A DNA stretch of 47,940 nt from JAPLZH01 sp964450345. GTDB lineage: Bacteria; Patescibacteriota; Minisyncoccia; Phycocordibacterales; PALSA-1337. The stretch lies in the NCBI GenBank assembly GCA_964450345.1, contig CAYVEL010000005.1, positions 1 through 47,940 on the forward strand. Reading direction: 5' to 3'. Below are positions 15,988 through 22,952 of the stretch, piece by piece. A program made the translations under genes and the position numbers. Under the pieces are notes generated by a model. It was given only the letters and a program-made list of their open reading frames with translations, was not told the DNA's origin and ran no database searches. The first letter of the stretch is position 1. Each line of letters starts with the position of its first letter.

Positions 15988-16593
15988 TTAAATTGTAAAA
16001 GTTATTATGTCGAATTTCTTAACCTCGTCATTTCTATCTTTTAAGAAAACTTCTCTAACTTCTTTTGTTTTTAAGTTATAGAACAAGTTAGATATTACAG
16101 TTCCAGAAGAATCTTTATTTATAAAGCGTATATAGTCTGGGTTATAGGTATAGTCCGTCTTATCTGATCTTGAGAAAAATATTGTTCCAGATTTATCTAA
16201 ATCCAATACTATATTTGTTCTAGGATTAATTAGTATCTTATTAAGATCTATAGAAATTACCCCGTCTTTATCAGTTTTTGTTTTTAACCATATATTCTGA
16301 TATGCACAAAAGTTATATGGGGTATCGTCGTTCTTTCTTATCTCCATTCCGAATTTAATTGAGTCGTCACAAACGACAATTTCTTTTTCTGATAGAGGTT
16401 TATTTGTTTTACTGTCGATTATTTTAAATGAAGTGATACTTATAGTACTAGAAGGAGAAGGTGATTTCTCAATTTCTGTAGGCATACTAGTTACTACTTC
16501 TATAACTTCAATAGGTTTAAATAGTAAAAAGAAAAAGATAACAATAACTCCTAATATCATTAGGGAAGTTAAAATTTTCATTTTTTTGTTCAT
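15988..16593 (-). CDS. Membrane-anchored extracytoplasmic protein of unknown function
   Basis: 201 residues. A Lys-rich N-terminus and one hydrophobic helix at about 6-27 (ILTSLMILGVIVIFFFLLF) form an uncleaved anchor. A Ser/Pro-rich linker and a compact, mainly beta-type domain from about residue 50 follow, with the pattern SFKIIDSKTNKPLSEKEIVVC...DKDGVISIDL. That pattern resembles carboxypeptidase-regulatory or Ig-like extracellular domains, but no family was firmly recognised. Two cysteines could form a disulfide. It lies between tRNA-Val (29 bases upstream) and tsaD (13 bases downstream), so all three may share a transcript. Confidence 0.7.
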   Translation of the reverse strand: MNKKMKILTSLMILGVIVIFFFLLFKPIEVIEVVTSMPTEIEKSPSPSSTISITSFKIIDSKTNKPLSEKEIVVCDDSIKFGMEIRKNDDTPYNFCAYQNIWLKTKTDKDGVISIDLNKILINPRTNIVLDLDKSGTIFFSRSDKTDYTYNPDYIRFINKDSSGTVISNLFYNLKTKEVREVFLKDRNDEVKKFDIITFTI

Positions 16594-16621
16594 AAAATTG
16601 AGAAATTATTTTTAAACTAAG

Positions 16622-16694
16622 TGGGCGGTAGAGGATTCGAACCTCTGACCCTGTCTACGTCAAAGACATGCTCTACCAACTGAGCTAACCGCCC
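16622..16694 (-). tRNA. tRNA-Val (anticodon GAC)
   Basis: 73 nt on the minus strand. Acceptor GGGCGGT/ACCGCCC is perfect. D stem GCTC/GAGC. Anticodon stem TGTCT/AGACA with loop TTGACGT (anticodon GAC). T arm AGAGG-TTCGAAT-CCTCT. Discriminator A. CCA is not encoded. It heads the unit containing the membrane-anchored protein and tsaD. Confidence 0.95.
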
Positions 16695-16774
16695 AAACAA
16701 ATGCTAGATTAATTCATGTGAATTAACAGCACTGATTTCATAAAATATAGCATAAAATTATAAAAAATCCATGA

Positions 16775-17338
16775 CTATATCTGGTACATTCCTCTTGCTA
16801 CTAAGGCTATTATAAGTATTCCTAAAACGTTAAATACGTAGGCTATTATTTTAAATTCTCTCGCACTTATTTTAGATGCTCCAAGTAGTCCAATTCCAAG
16901 CTCATCTGGAAGCGGTGAAGCGATAATAGCTGCGCCGAGTGCTGGTGTAATCCAGATAAAGTTTTTTGTAGCTAATAAATGCTTAATTTTTCTTCCGCCA
17001 AATTTAAAGAATATAGGCTTTAGCTCATCAAATATACGCTCCCTTAAAAATCTGAAAATAATATAATCTCCAATCACCGCTCCGATTCCCGCTACAAGTG
17101 CCAGAAGCATTGGATCGAACTTTAATGATAGGTGAGATAATAGGGCTATCGAAGGAGCAATAGTAAAAACAGAAGTAAAGAATAGTCCACCAATAAACAC
17201 AGCAAAGTATCCTAAATTATCAATCCAATTGAAAGCAATATCCCAAACACCAAGTCTTCCTAAAATAAAGAAAAGTGCAGTTACAAAAATAAGAGTGAAA
17301 GTATTTCTGTACTTCATTTTTCTGTGGTGATGAATCAT
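16775..17338 (-). CDS. DedA/VTT-like integral membrane protein
   Basis: 187 residues with about five hydrophobic segments. The central GIGAVIGDYIIFRFLRERIFD segment matches the glycine-rich, Asp-containing signature of SNARE-associated (VTT/DedA) proteins. It is followed by a cytoplasmic Lys-rich loop and a Pro-containing re-entrant-like helix (IASPLPDELGIGLLG). DedA proteins are implicated in lipid flipping and proton-dependent membrane homeostasis. The exact role here is unknown. An internal start at residue 8 (MKYRN) is also plausible. It is divergent from the Pif1-like helicase; the minus-strand TGA-TAGAAT ends 10 nt before the ATG. Confidence 0.65.
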   Translation of the reverse strand: MIHHHRKMKYRNTFTLIFVTALFFILGRLGVWDIAFNWIDNLGYFAVFIGGLFFTSVFTIAPSIALLSHLSLKFDPMLLALVAGIGAVIGDYIIFRFLRERIFDELKPIFFKFGGRKIKHLLATKNFIWITPALGAAIIASPLPDELGIGLLGASKISAREFKIIAYVFNVLGILIIALVARGMYQI

Positions 17339-17370
17339 ATTGCACTTAATTCTATCACATACTTGTCTTG

Positions 17371-17379
17371 TGTTAGAAT
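17371..17379 (+). promoter_or_regulatory. Extended -10 of the Pif1-like helicase gene, leaderless spacing
   Basis: TGT-TAGAAT (17374-17379), then exactly 6 nt, then ATG. Confidence 0.6.
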
Positions 17380-17385
17380 AGCTTT

Positions 17386-19095
17386 ATGACTCAGAAAGAG
17401 GCTTTAGAAATACTTAAAACCGGAAAGAATGTTTTTATCACAGGTCCTGCTGGAAGCGGTAAGACACATCTTTTGAATTCATATATTAAATATCTTAAGG
17501 ATCATAACGTTAGTGTGGGTATTACTGCTTCTACTGGAATTGCCTCCACTCATATTGGCGGAATGACTATTCATTCATGGTCTGGAATTGGCGTAAAAGC
17601 TCATCTAACAGATAATGATATTTTAAATATTCAGGATAAGAGTTATCTCTCAAAACGTTTTGAAAATGTGAAGGTGCTAATTATTGATGAGATATCAATG
17701 CTTCATCATTTCCGCTTTGATTTAGTTAGTCGTGTTTTAAAAATGGTTAGAGGAAACGATAAGCCTTTCGGTGGAATACAGATTGTGCTTTGTGGCGATC
17801 TGTTTCAGCTTCCTCCGGTATCTAGAATGGGTGATCCAGAAACTAAATTTATTTATGCTTCGGACGCTTGGAAAGAAGGAGATTTTAAGATTTGTTATCT
17901 ATCAGAACAATATCGTCAAAAAGACGGCGATGCTCTAACTTCTATCCTAAATGAAATCAGAGCAGGTGACATATCTGAATCCACTTTCGAACTAATTCAG
18001 TCCAGAATGAATAATAAAAACAGAAAAGCAAATCCGACCAGACTTTTCACTCATAATGCAGATGTTGATTCTCTTAATGTTAAAGAATTAAATAAAATTA
18101 AAGATCCAAAGATTACGGAATATAAGATGGAGCTTCAGGGTAACCCTGTGCTTGCTGATATTTTGAAAAAGACTTGTCTTGCTCCTGAAATACTCCGATT
18201 AAAAGTCGGCGCTAAAGTTATGTGTGTTAAGAATAATTTTGAAGAGGGATATGTGAATGGAACTTTAGGAACAGTTGTTTCCTGCGAACACTATGAGGAT
18301 CCAGTGATCCTGACTTCAGATGATAGACTCCTAACTATTAAGAAGAGTAAATGGGAAGTGGAAGAGGACGGTAAGGTTAAAGCTTCTATAAAACAATACC
18401 CCCTACGTTTAGCATGGGCTATTACGGTCCATAAGAGTCAGGGAATGAGCTTGGATGCTGTAGAAGTAGATCTGTCAAAGTCTTTCGAAGCTGGTATGGG
18501 ATATGTGGCTCTTTCTCGTGTACGTACTCTAGAGGGGCTGACTATTCTAGGAATAAATAATACTGCTTTTTCTGTGAATGAAGAGGTGGCTGAATTTGAT
18601 AGAGAATTAAAAAAGCTTTCAAATGACGCGATAGAAGAACTCGAGGATTTAATGATAAATGATAACCGCGCTGAATTAGATAAAATACAGAAAGAATTTC
18701 TAAAGAAAATCGGTGGGTTTAAGAGCGTGGAAGGAAAAGGTGGTAAAGAGAAGAAAATCAGCACTTTCGAAATTACTAAATTATTGCTCGAACAGGAAAA
18801 GTCATTAGATGAAATAGCGAAAGACAGAGAAATAACTAAAGACACAGTCCTATCTCATATTGAAAAACTTCTCGAGCAAGGTGAAAAAATAAATATATCT
18901 TATTTAAAGAAGGAAATTTCTCGTCCGCATTTTAAGAAAATCGAAGAAGCTGTGAACGAGCTCGCCGAAAGAATAGAAGACGGCGAAGGTCTTCTTCTGT
19001 CTCCAATTAAGAATAAGGTTGGAGCGAACGTCTCTTTCTTACACATTCGTTTGGCTAGGGCGATTTTAGGATTTGTGCCGAAGGGGAAGGAATAA
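17386..19095 (+). CDS. Pif1/RecD2-like SF1B DNA helicase with C-terminal winged-helix domain
   Basis: 569 residues. Walker A GPAGSGKTH is at about 20-28, followed by ITASTGIASTHIGGMTIHSW (motif Ia, typical of Pif1). Walker B is LIIDEISML, motif III is VLCGDLFQLPPV, and the Arg-containing motif is SEQYRQ. A C-terminal UvrD_C_2-like motif is WAITVHKSQGMSLDAVEVDL, with ALSRVRTLEGL after it. Residues about 455-515 form an HTH_40-like domain (FEITKLLLEQEKSLDEIAKDREI) as in RecQ-type helicases. Pif1 helicases move 5' to 3' and unwind G-quadruplexes and stalled forks. The gene ends one base before the stop of the convergent SRPBCC gene, with no terminator between. Confidence 0.9.
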   Translation: MTQKEALEILKTGKNVFITGPAGSGKTHLLNSYIKYLKDHNVSVGITASTGIASTHIGGMTIHSWSGIGVKAHLTDNDILNIQDKSYLSKRFENVKVLIIDEISMLHHFRFDLVSRVLKMVRGNDKPFGGIQIVLCGDLFQLPPVSRMGDPETKFIYASDAWKEGDFKICYLSEQYRQKDGDALTSILNEIRAGDISESTFELIQSRMNNKNRKANPTRLFTHNADVDSLNVKELNKIKDPKITEYKMELQGNPVLADILKKTCLAPEILRLKVGAKVMCVKNNFEEGYVNGTLGTVVSCEHYEDPVILTSDDRLLTIKKSKWEVEEDGKVKASIKQYPLRLAWAITVHKSQGMSLDAVEVDLSKSFEAGMGYVALSRVRTLEGLTILGINNTAFSVNEEVAEFDRELKKLSNDAIEELEDLMINDNRAELDKIQKEFLKKIGGFKSVEGKGGKEKKISTFEITKLLLEQEKSLDEIAKDREITKDTVLSHIEKLLEQGEKINISYLKKEISRPHFKKIEEAVNELAERIEDGEGLLLSPIKNKVGANVSFLHIRLARAILGFVPKGKE

Positions 19096-19542
19096 TTATT
19101 TCTTTAGAATCTTCTTTAATTCGTCAATAACTGCTTTTTCCCAAAATTTCATAGAATACCAGCGAATAAGTGGTGTTGCTACTATACGTAGCCATGCTTT
19201 GTGAATTGAAACCTGATAGGTGTAATTAACTATGGTTCCTTCGGTAGTCGGGGAGAGTAATAATTCCTCGTGACCAGAAGTTCCAAACTCTGGACTGTCA
19301 TTGTCTGAAATGAAACCTTTTCCTGGAAGAATCTCAGTTCTCATTTGTACTCTAAATTTTTTACTAAATGATCTGACTATCGCTTCCATTTCTAGATGAT
19401 TTTCTTCTCGTTTTTTAATTTGTATTGATTCAGCAACTTTCGGGAAATATTTAGGAAACCTCTCAAAGTCTGTCATGATCTTAAAAACATCTTCAATAGA
19501 TGCTTCAATGGGCCATTGTTTGTGAAGGGTGATTTCTTTCAA
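19096..19542 (-). CDS. SRPBCC (START-like) domain protein
   Basis: 148 residues, a single SRPBCC fold. The N-terminal strand-helix pattern is KQWPIEASIEDVFKIMTDFERFPKYFPKV, with the conserved FPxxxP-type segment. A set of beta strands and a long C-terminal helix (WEKAVIDELKKILKK) follow. This resembles the coenzyme Q-binding/polyketide cyclase branch, which binds hydrophobic ligands. The ligand is unknown. The start is TTG, four bases after the HIT gene stop. No ATG is available nearby, so initiation is probably coupled to the upstream gene. It converges with the Pif1-like gene with zero spacing. Confidence 0.75.
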   Translation of the reverse strand: MKEITLHKQWPIEASIEDVFKIMTDFERFPKYFPKVAESIQIKKREENHLEMEAIVRSFSKKFRVQMRTEILPGKGFISDNDSPEFGTSGHEELLLSPTTEGTIVNYTYQVSIHKAWLRIVATPLIRWYSMKFWEKAVIDELKKILKK

Positions 19543-19546
19543 CTTA

Positions 19547-20044
19547 TTATTTCTTAAAATTTTTTAACTGGTTTGCAAGTAATTTAAGTTTTTCCTTATC
19601 AGCATTTGGTCCGCTACCTGAAGAAATCCATCCCTCATATTTTGGAAACCAGAATTCTTTACCAGAAAGAATTTGTTTCCATTCACCACGCTTCATATAC
19701 TCGGTGCCATGCATTGGCACAAGTTTAATATGAGCATGATCAATACCAGTACCTTCCATAACTAAACCAACACGTCCGACATCTGGGAAAAAGTCTTCCA
19801 GCATTTTCGATACTTCTTTAGCTGCTAAAATAAATTTTTTTAATGGTTCATCCGGCATTTTTAATACATCGCTGCCGAAATGTTCTTTTGGAATAACACA
19901 TGAAAATCCTTCGGTATTCGGGTCTATCGAAAGGAAAGCTATAAATTCATTGTTTTCCCAGAAATCAAAAGTAGAAATATTTCCACAAACTATTTCACAG
20001 AAAATACATTTATTTTCTTTTGTTTTTGCGTCGTATGTTGCCAT
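19547..20044 (-). CDS. HIT-family nucleotide hydrolase/transferase
   Basis: 165 residues. A zinc-type CxxC pair (Cys13-Ile-Phe-Cys16) begins the domain, as in HinT-like proteins. The catalytic histidine triad is in DHAHIKLVPMHG at about residues 101-112. HIT proteins hydrolyse or transfer nucleotide phosphoramidates, adenylates or dinucleoside polyphosphates. The C-terminal 50 residues (Trp- and Lys-rich) extend beyond the core and appear in a subgroup of the family. It is the first gene of a two-gene unit with the SRPBCC protein. The promoter TAAAAT lies exactly 6 nt before the ATG. Confidence 0.9.
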   Translation of the reverse strand: MATYDAKTKENKCIFCEIVCGNISTFDFWENNEFIAFLSIDPNTEGFSCVIPKEHFGSDVLKMPDEPLKKFILAAKEVSKMLEDFFPDVGRVGLVMEGTGIDHAHIKLVPMHGTEYMKRGEWKQILSGKEFWFPKYEGWISSGSGPNADKEKLKLLANQLKNFKK

Positions 20045-20050
20045 GAGTAT

Positions 20051-20056
20051 ATTTTA
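20051..20056 (-). promoter_or_regulatory. -10 box of the HIT gene, leaderless spacing
   Basis: TAAAAT on the minus strand, followed by 6 nt and the ATG at 20044. Confidence 0.5.
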
Positions 20057-20090
20057 CATCAAATGGTTGATTTAATATATAAATTATCCA

Positions 20091-20297
20091 CTTCCTTACT
20101 CATTCACCTTGTTCATTGTGGAGGGGGAATTTGGTCCTTACAGGACCTGTATAGGCTTCATATTTCTTCGGGATAAATCCCTCAGAAATAAAGCCCCCGG
20201 GGCGATTGTACTCAATCGTCAGCCTTTTCAAATCCCTCACGAAATGTGCTAAAGCACATTTCTCCTCTCCTTACTCATTCACTTCGTTCGTTCGCTG
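20091..20297. repeat. Tandem hairpins and a duplicated tRNA-Ser 3' flank
   Basis: This gene-free stretch holds four hairpins: 20133-20147 (GGTCC/GGACC); a nested one at 20154-20195 (GGCTT/AAGCC, TTTCT/AGAAA, GGGAT/ATCCC); 20203-20218 (CGATTG/CAATCG); and 20241-20262 (a perfect 10-bp stem with a 2-nt loop). At both ends is a diverged copy of the same sequence, CCTTACTCATTCAC plus GTTC-rich DNA (20094-20126 and 20269-20306). The second copy runs into the tRNA-Ser acceptor end. No coding frame. It could be remnants of insertion at the tRNA 3' end or a local duplication. Confidence 0.6.
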
Positions 20298-20384
20298 CGG
20301 AGAGGGAGGGATTCGAACCCTCGAGGCCCTTTCGAGCCTACCGCTTTTCGAGAGCGGCGCTTTCAACCACTCAGCCACCTCTCC
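20298..20384 (-). tRNA. tRNA-Ser (anticodon CGA)
   Basis: 87 nt with the long variable arm of class II tRNAs. Acceptor GGAGAGG/CCTCTCC. Anticodon stem CCGCT/AGCGG with loop CTCGAAA (anticodon CGA, reads TCG). Variable arm hairpin GGCTCGAAAGGGCC-type. T arm GAGGG-TTCGAAT-CCCTC. Discriminator G, as expected for tRNA-Ser. CCA is not encoded. TCG codons are frequent in the G+C-rich cassette genes and rarer in native genes. Confidence 0.95.
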
Positions 20385-20499
20385 GTGGTTTAATTAAGCA
20401 TTTACTAGCTTTTTAATGCGTAATATATAGGAAAATATAGCAATGTTTTGCCTTTTTTACAAAAAAATGTTAAATTAATTCCTGTTAAGCCGTTCGTTT

Positions 20500-20571
20500 G
20501 GCCCTATCGTCTATCGGCTAGGACATTGCCTTTTCAAGGCAGTAAGCAGGGTTCGACTCCCTGTAGGGTCA
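20500..20571 (+). tRNA. tRNA-Glu (anticodon TTC)
   Basis: 72 nt. Acceptor GGCCCTA/TAGGGTC with one G-T pair. D stem GTCT/GGAC. Anticodon stem TTGCC/GGCAG with loop TTTTCAA (anticodon TTC). T arm CAGGG-TTCGACT-CCCTG. Discriminator A. CCA is not encoded. Confidence 0.95.
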
Positions 20572-20666
20572 CAATTTTTAAGGAGCGTAGCGGCTATAAA
20601 AATGTGATGTCGATGCACTTAGATTTTTGCGAGCAGAGCGAAGCAAAAAGCTTTAGTGCAGGCGAC
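20569..20666. repeat. Two purine-rich-loop hairpins downstream of tRNA-Glu
   Basis: The first hairpin at 20569-20607 pairs TCACA-a-TTTTTA with TAAAAATGTGA around a loop containing GAGCGTAGCGG, and uses the last tRNA bases. The second at 20609-20666 pairs GTCG/CGAC, TGCACT/AGTGCA and TTTTTGC/GCAAAAA around the loop GAGCAGAGCGAA. No coding frame of interest. The elements look related to the one after tRNA-Arg. Confidence 0.6.
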
Positions 20667-20705
20667 GCACAAAATTAGAATAATATTGATAATATCTTTG
20701 AACGT

Positions 20706-20714
20706 TGATAAGAT
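20706..20714 (+). promoter_or_regulatory. Extended -10 of the DNA methyltransferase gene, leaderless spacing
   Basis: TGA-TAAGAT (20709-20714), then exactly 6 nt, then ATG. Confidence 0.5.
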
Positions 20715-20720
20715 TTCAAT

Positions 20721-21419
20721 ATGTCATTTAATATATATAATAAATCATCTGAAAGCATGTCTGAAATTGGAGATGCTTCGGTTGATTTGATATACACTAG
20801 TCCTCCGTATAATATTGGTACAAAATATAAAGAAAATTCTGATAGGATGGATATATCTAAATATCAATCGTTATTAAAAAATGTTTTTGCTGAATGTTTT
20901 AGAATATTAAAACCACAAGGTAGATTGATAATTGAAGTAGCCGACTCAATCGTGTCTGAAGGTAAATATATTCAACTCGCCGGTCTTATTCAGTCTTATT
21001 GTATTGAATTTGGAATGAAGGTGGAAGATAGACATATTAATTTTGCTCTAACTAAAGAAGGAGAGGAACTTCCAGAACATAATTGGAGTGATGATTATAT
21101 GGCATTAACAGATGCTCATTCCAACTGTCATCAAATATTAGTTTTAAGTAAAAATGAACACGCGAGTTTTGTTGGTCTTGGAAAAGTTATGTATTTTAAT
21201 TATCTTTCTACACCGGAACATCCTTGCCCAACCCCTAAGGGGATATGTGATTTTGTTTTAGAAAATTATTTTAAGGATGGTATGACTGTAGCTGAACCAT
21301 TTATGGGTACCGCGGTAATTGGTAGGGAGGTTTTAAAGAGAAAAGGAAATTTTATTGGGTATGAATTAGATAAAAATATCTTTGAAACAACTAGTAAATC
21401 TTTATCAGAGATTAATTAA
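20721..21419 (+). CDS. Orphan site-specific DNA methyltransferase (beta-class, N4-C or N6-A)
   Basis: 232 residues of the N6_N4_Mtase family. Catalytic motif IV is TSPPY at residues 26-30 (the SPPY form is commonest in N4-cytosine enzymes). The AdoMet-binding motif I comes late (AEPFMGTAVIG at about 191-201), followed by FIGYELDKN. This IV-before-I order defines the beta class. The target-recognition region between them is short, about 90 residues. No restriction endonuclease is adjacent, so it is a solitary methylase that may mark DNA for regulation or protect it. Its last 38 bases overlap the next gene in another frame. Confidence 0.85.
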   Translation: MSFNIYNKSSESMSEIGDASVDLIYTSPPYNIGTKYKENSDRMDISKYQSLLKNVFAECFRILKPQGRLIIEVADSIVSEGKYIQLAGLIQSYCIEFGMKVEDRHINFALTKEGEELPEHNWSDDYMALTDAHSNCHQILVLSKNEHASFVGLGKVMYFNYLSTPEHPCPTPKGICDFVLENYFKDGMTVAEPFMGTAVIGREVLKRKGNFIGYELDKNIFETTSKSLSEIN

Positions 21420-21792
21420 CGGTAATATTCCAAAACCCCAGACTATAAAAGAATATATCGACCACGCTCCTAAAGAAGCACAGAAAAAATTACGAGAAAT
21501 TCGTAAGTGTTTAAAAGGTGTTACTCCAAAATCAATAGAGAGTCTAAAATGGGGAATGCCAGCTTTTTCGTATAAAAGAATATTGTGTACGTATGCAGGT
21601 TTTAAAAAACATATTGGTTTTTATCCTACACCGTCTGCTGTCTCGGCTTTTAAAAAAGAACTTTCAGGATATAAGACAGCAAAGGGTTCTATTCAGTTTC
21701 CTCTAGATAAACCATTACCTCTAGCTCTTATTAAGAAAATAGCAAAATTCCGTATTAAAGAAATGAAGGAGAAAGATGCTAAGTGGATGTAA
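21382..21792 (+). CDS. DUF1801 (YdhG-like) domain protein
   Basis: 136 residues. The domain begins near residue 17 with PKPQTIKEYIDHAPKEAQKKLREIRK. It contains the signature ESLKWGMPAFSYKRILCTYAGFKKHIGFYP and ends with the KGSIQFPLDKPLPLALIKKIAKFRIKE block. DUF1801 proteins are small cytoplasmic alpha/beta proteins whose biochemical role is not established. The only upstream start candidate is a TTG inside the methyltransferase gene. No ATG precedes the domain, so initiation must be coupled to the methylase or the original 5' end has been lost. Confidence 0.8.
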   Translation: MKQLVNLYQRLINGNIPKPQTIKEYIDHAPKEAQKKLREIRKCLKGVTPKSIESLKWGMPAFSYKRILCTYAGFKKHIGFYPTPSAVSAFKKELSGYKTAKGSIQFPLDKPLPLALIKKIAKFRIKEMKEKDAKWM

Positions 21793-21809
21793 TCCTTAGC
21801 TCTTTTTTA

Positions 21810-21843
21810 TTGACATAATCATTTAAATGTGATTATGTATATT
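21810..21843 (+). promoter_or_regulatory. Promoter with operator-like palindrome, cassette B
   Basis: TTGACA at 21810-21815 with a -10 region around TATGTATATT (21834-21843). Between and overlapping them are CATAATCA (21814-21821) and TGATTATG (21830-21837), a perfect 8-bp inverted repeat with 8-bp spacing. It overlaps the -35 box and reaches the -10, the position expected for a repressor site. Confidence 0.6.
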
Positions 21844-21889
21844 TGTATAGTTTTTTGTGAATTTAAACAAGTAACCAACGGAGTGACTT

Positions 21890-22387
21890 ATGATAGAAAT
21901 GACCAAAAGAAAGCTTAATCCGCGGTATTACGCTAGTGCAAACAGCGCTTTTATTAATTTTAATTTTAAATACGACGTCGAGTATAGTAAAAAAGCCAGT
22001 GAATTATCTTTGGCTAATATCCTTAAATGGGTGAAAGACGTTGAACAGGCCTCACGATCACTTGGACATCTTCGGTGTCGTGGTGTTGTTAATGCGACTG
22101 TAGTTAGTTTCATGATCGGATACGCAACGGAAGGTAGTTTTTTGGTTTTTGATGAACAGACGGAATCGAATATGCTTCCTGCTCTCGCTGAACTATTTAG
22201 TGCACTTAATAGCAATCCTGCAGAAGTTGAACCATATAAAGTTAAGTTCACCATTACTGTTAATATGAAAAAAGTCTGTTTTCAGGATGGTAGTGAGGAG
22301 GTTTCGTTTGAGGAATTAGACACCGAACGACGTCGAAAACCTAGAAAGACTAAGGTGGTTACAGTGCCTAGTGTGATGAGTAATTAG
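21890..22387 (+). CDS. Protein of unknown family (cassette B)
   Basis: 165 residues, no signal peptide or membrane segment. The N-terminus is basic (MIEMTKRKLNPRYY). A mixed alpha/beta central part follows with Cys in LRCRG and KKVCFQDG, then an acidic patch (DGSEEVSFEELDTE) and a basic C-terminal tail (RRRKPRKTK). A cytoplasmic nucleic-acid-binding role is conceivable from the basic ends, but nothing specific was recognised. Unlike most genes here it has a clear ribosome-binding site (GGAG at 21880-21883, 6 bases before ATG). Base composition is somewhat richer in G+C than its neighbours. It is bounded by its own promoter and a perfect terminator. Confidence 0.65.
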   Translation: MIEMTKRKLNPRYYASANSAFINFNFKYDVEYSKKASELSLANILKWVKDVEQASRSLGHLRCRGVVNATVVSFMIGYATEGSFLVFDEQTESNMLPALAELFSALNSNPAEVEPYKVKFTITVNMKKVCFQDGSEEVSFEELDTERRRKPRKTKVVTVPSVMSN

Positions 22388-22391
22388 GCAC

Positions 22392-22428
22392 AAAGGGACT
22401 GAATCTGGAATATGATTCAGTCCCTTTT
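22392..22428 (+). terminator. Terminator of cassette B
   Basis: A perfect 14-bp stem (22392-22405 with 22414-22427) around an 8-nt loop, with a TTTT end. Confidence 0.85.
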
Positions 22429-22436
22429 AATTAACT

Positions 22437-22952
22437 CTATTTTCCAAACACACCCTTAATAAAGTTCCATAATCCACCTGAAGCTTTTGTATCTGAAACA
22501 GAAGCTGCGTTTCCCTCATTCATTTTTGTGTTAACACCAACGATTGGAGCTATAACTGTATCTGTGGGAACTATTAGACCTACTTGATTGGCCGTGTCTT
22601 TTATTTCAATATATTTGTCTGTATTTAAGCCGACCGCTGTTGGTGAACTTTTATTTTCTTTAACATATGTATTGATTAAAACAAGATATTCATCACTCAA
22701 ATTGATAACTGAATTACATGAGATTTCATTAATTTTTTTCTTTGTTGTGATATATACATATCCAGATGGGCTGGATACTTTCCATGGACCCATAATCTCA
22801 GATAGATATTTTATTTGAAATGCTTTAACTGCAGATTCTGTTTGTGGGTCGAATATTCCAGTTAAACTAACGTCCATATTCTCGGTATTTTTTAAGAATA
22901 TCTGAAGTTTTAGAACATCCTCGATATTATTATCTTTTGATCCAATTTGCAT
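22437..22952 (-). pseudogene. 5'-truncated peptidoglycan-binding surface protein (paralogue of 13737-14624)
   Basis: 171 codons aligned with the C-terminal half of the 295-residue protein at 13.7 kb: LKLQIFLKNTENMDVSLTGIFDPQTESAVKAFQ against its peptidoglycan-binding domain, then GYVYITTKKKINEISC. A single NEGNA motif and the amphipathic end GGLWNFIKGVFGK also match. The signal peptide, GNA-repeat linker and the first residues of the domain are missing. An in-frame TAA lies seven codons upstream of the first ATG. Without a signal peptide it cannot be exported as its paralogue is. It meets the next gene head to head with overlapping start codons and no promoter space. It is probably the remnant of a rearrangement, unless translated as a cytosolic fragment. 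Confidence 0.65.

Noticed and set aside
20133..20195. A decayed tRNA in the hairpin block next to tRNA-Ser
   Set aside because: The hairpins do not fit a cloverleaf: no T-loop TTCGA sequence and no acceptor pairing with correct spacing.
20206..20678. Plus-strand frames of 63 and 76 codons around 20.2-20.7 kb
   Set aside because: They run through the tRNA-Ser and tRNA-Glu genes and their flanking hairpins; no protein features.
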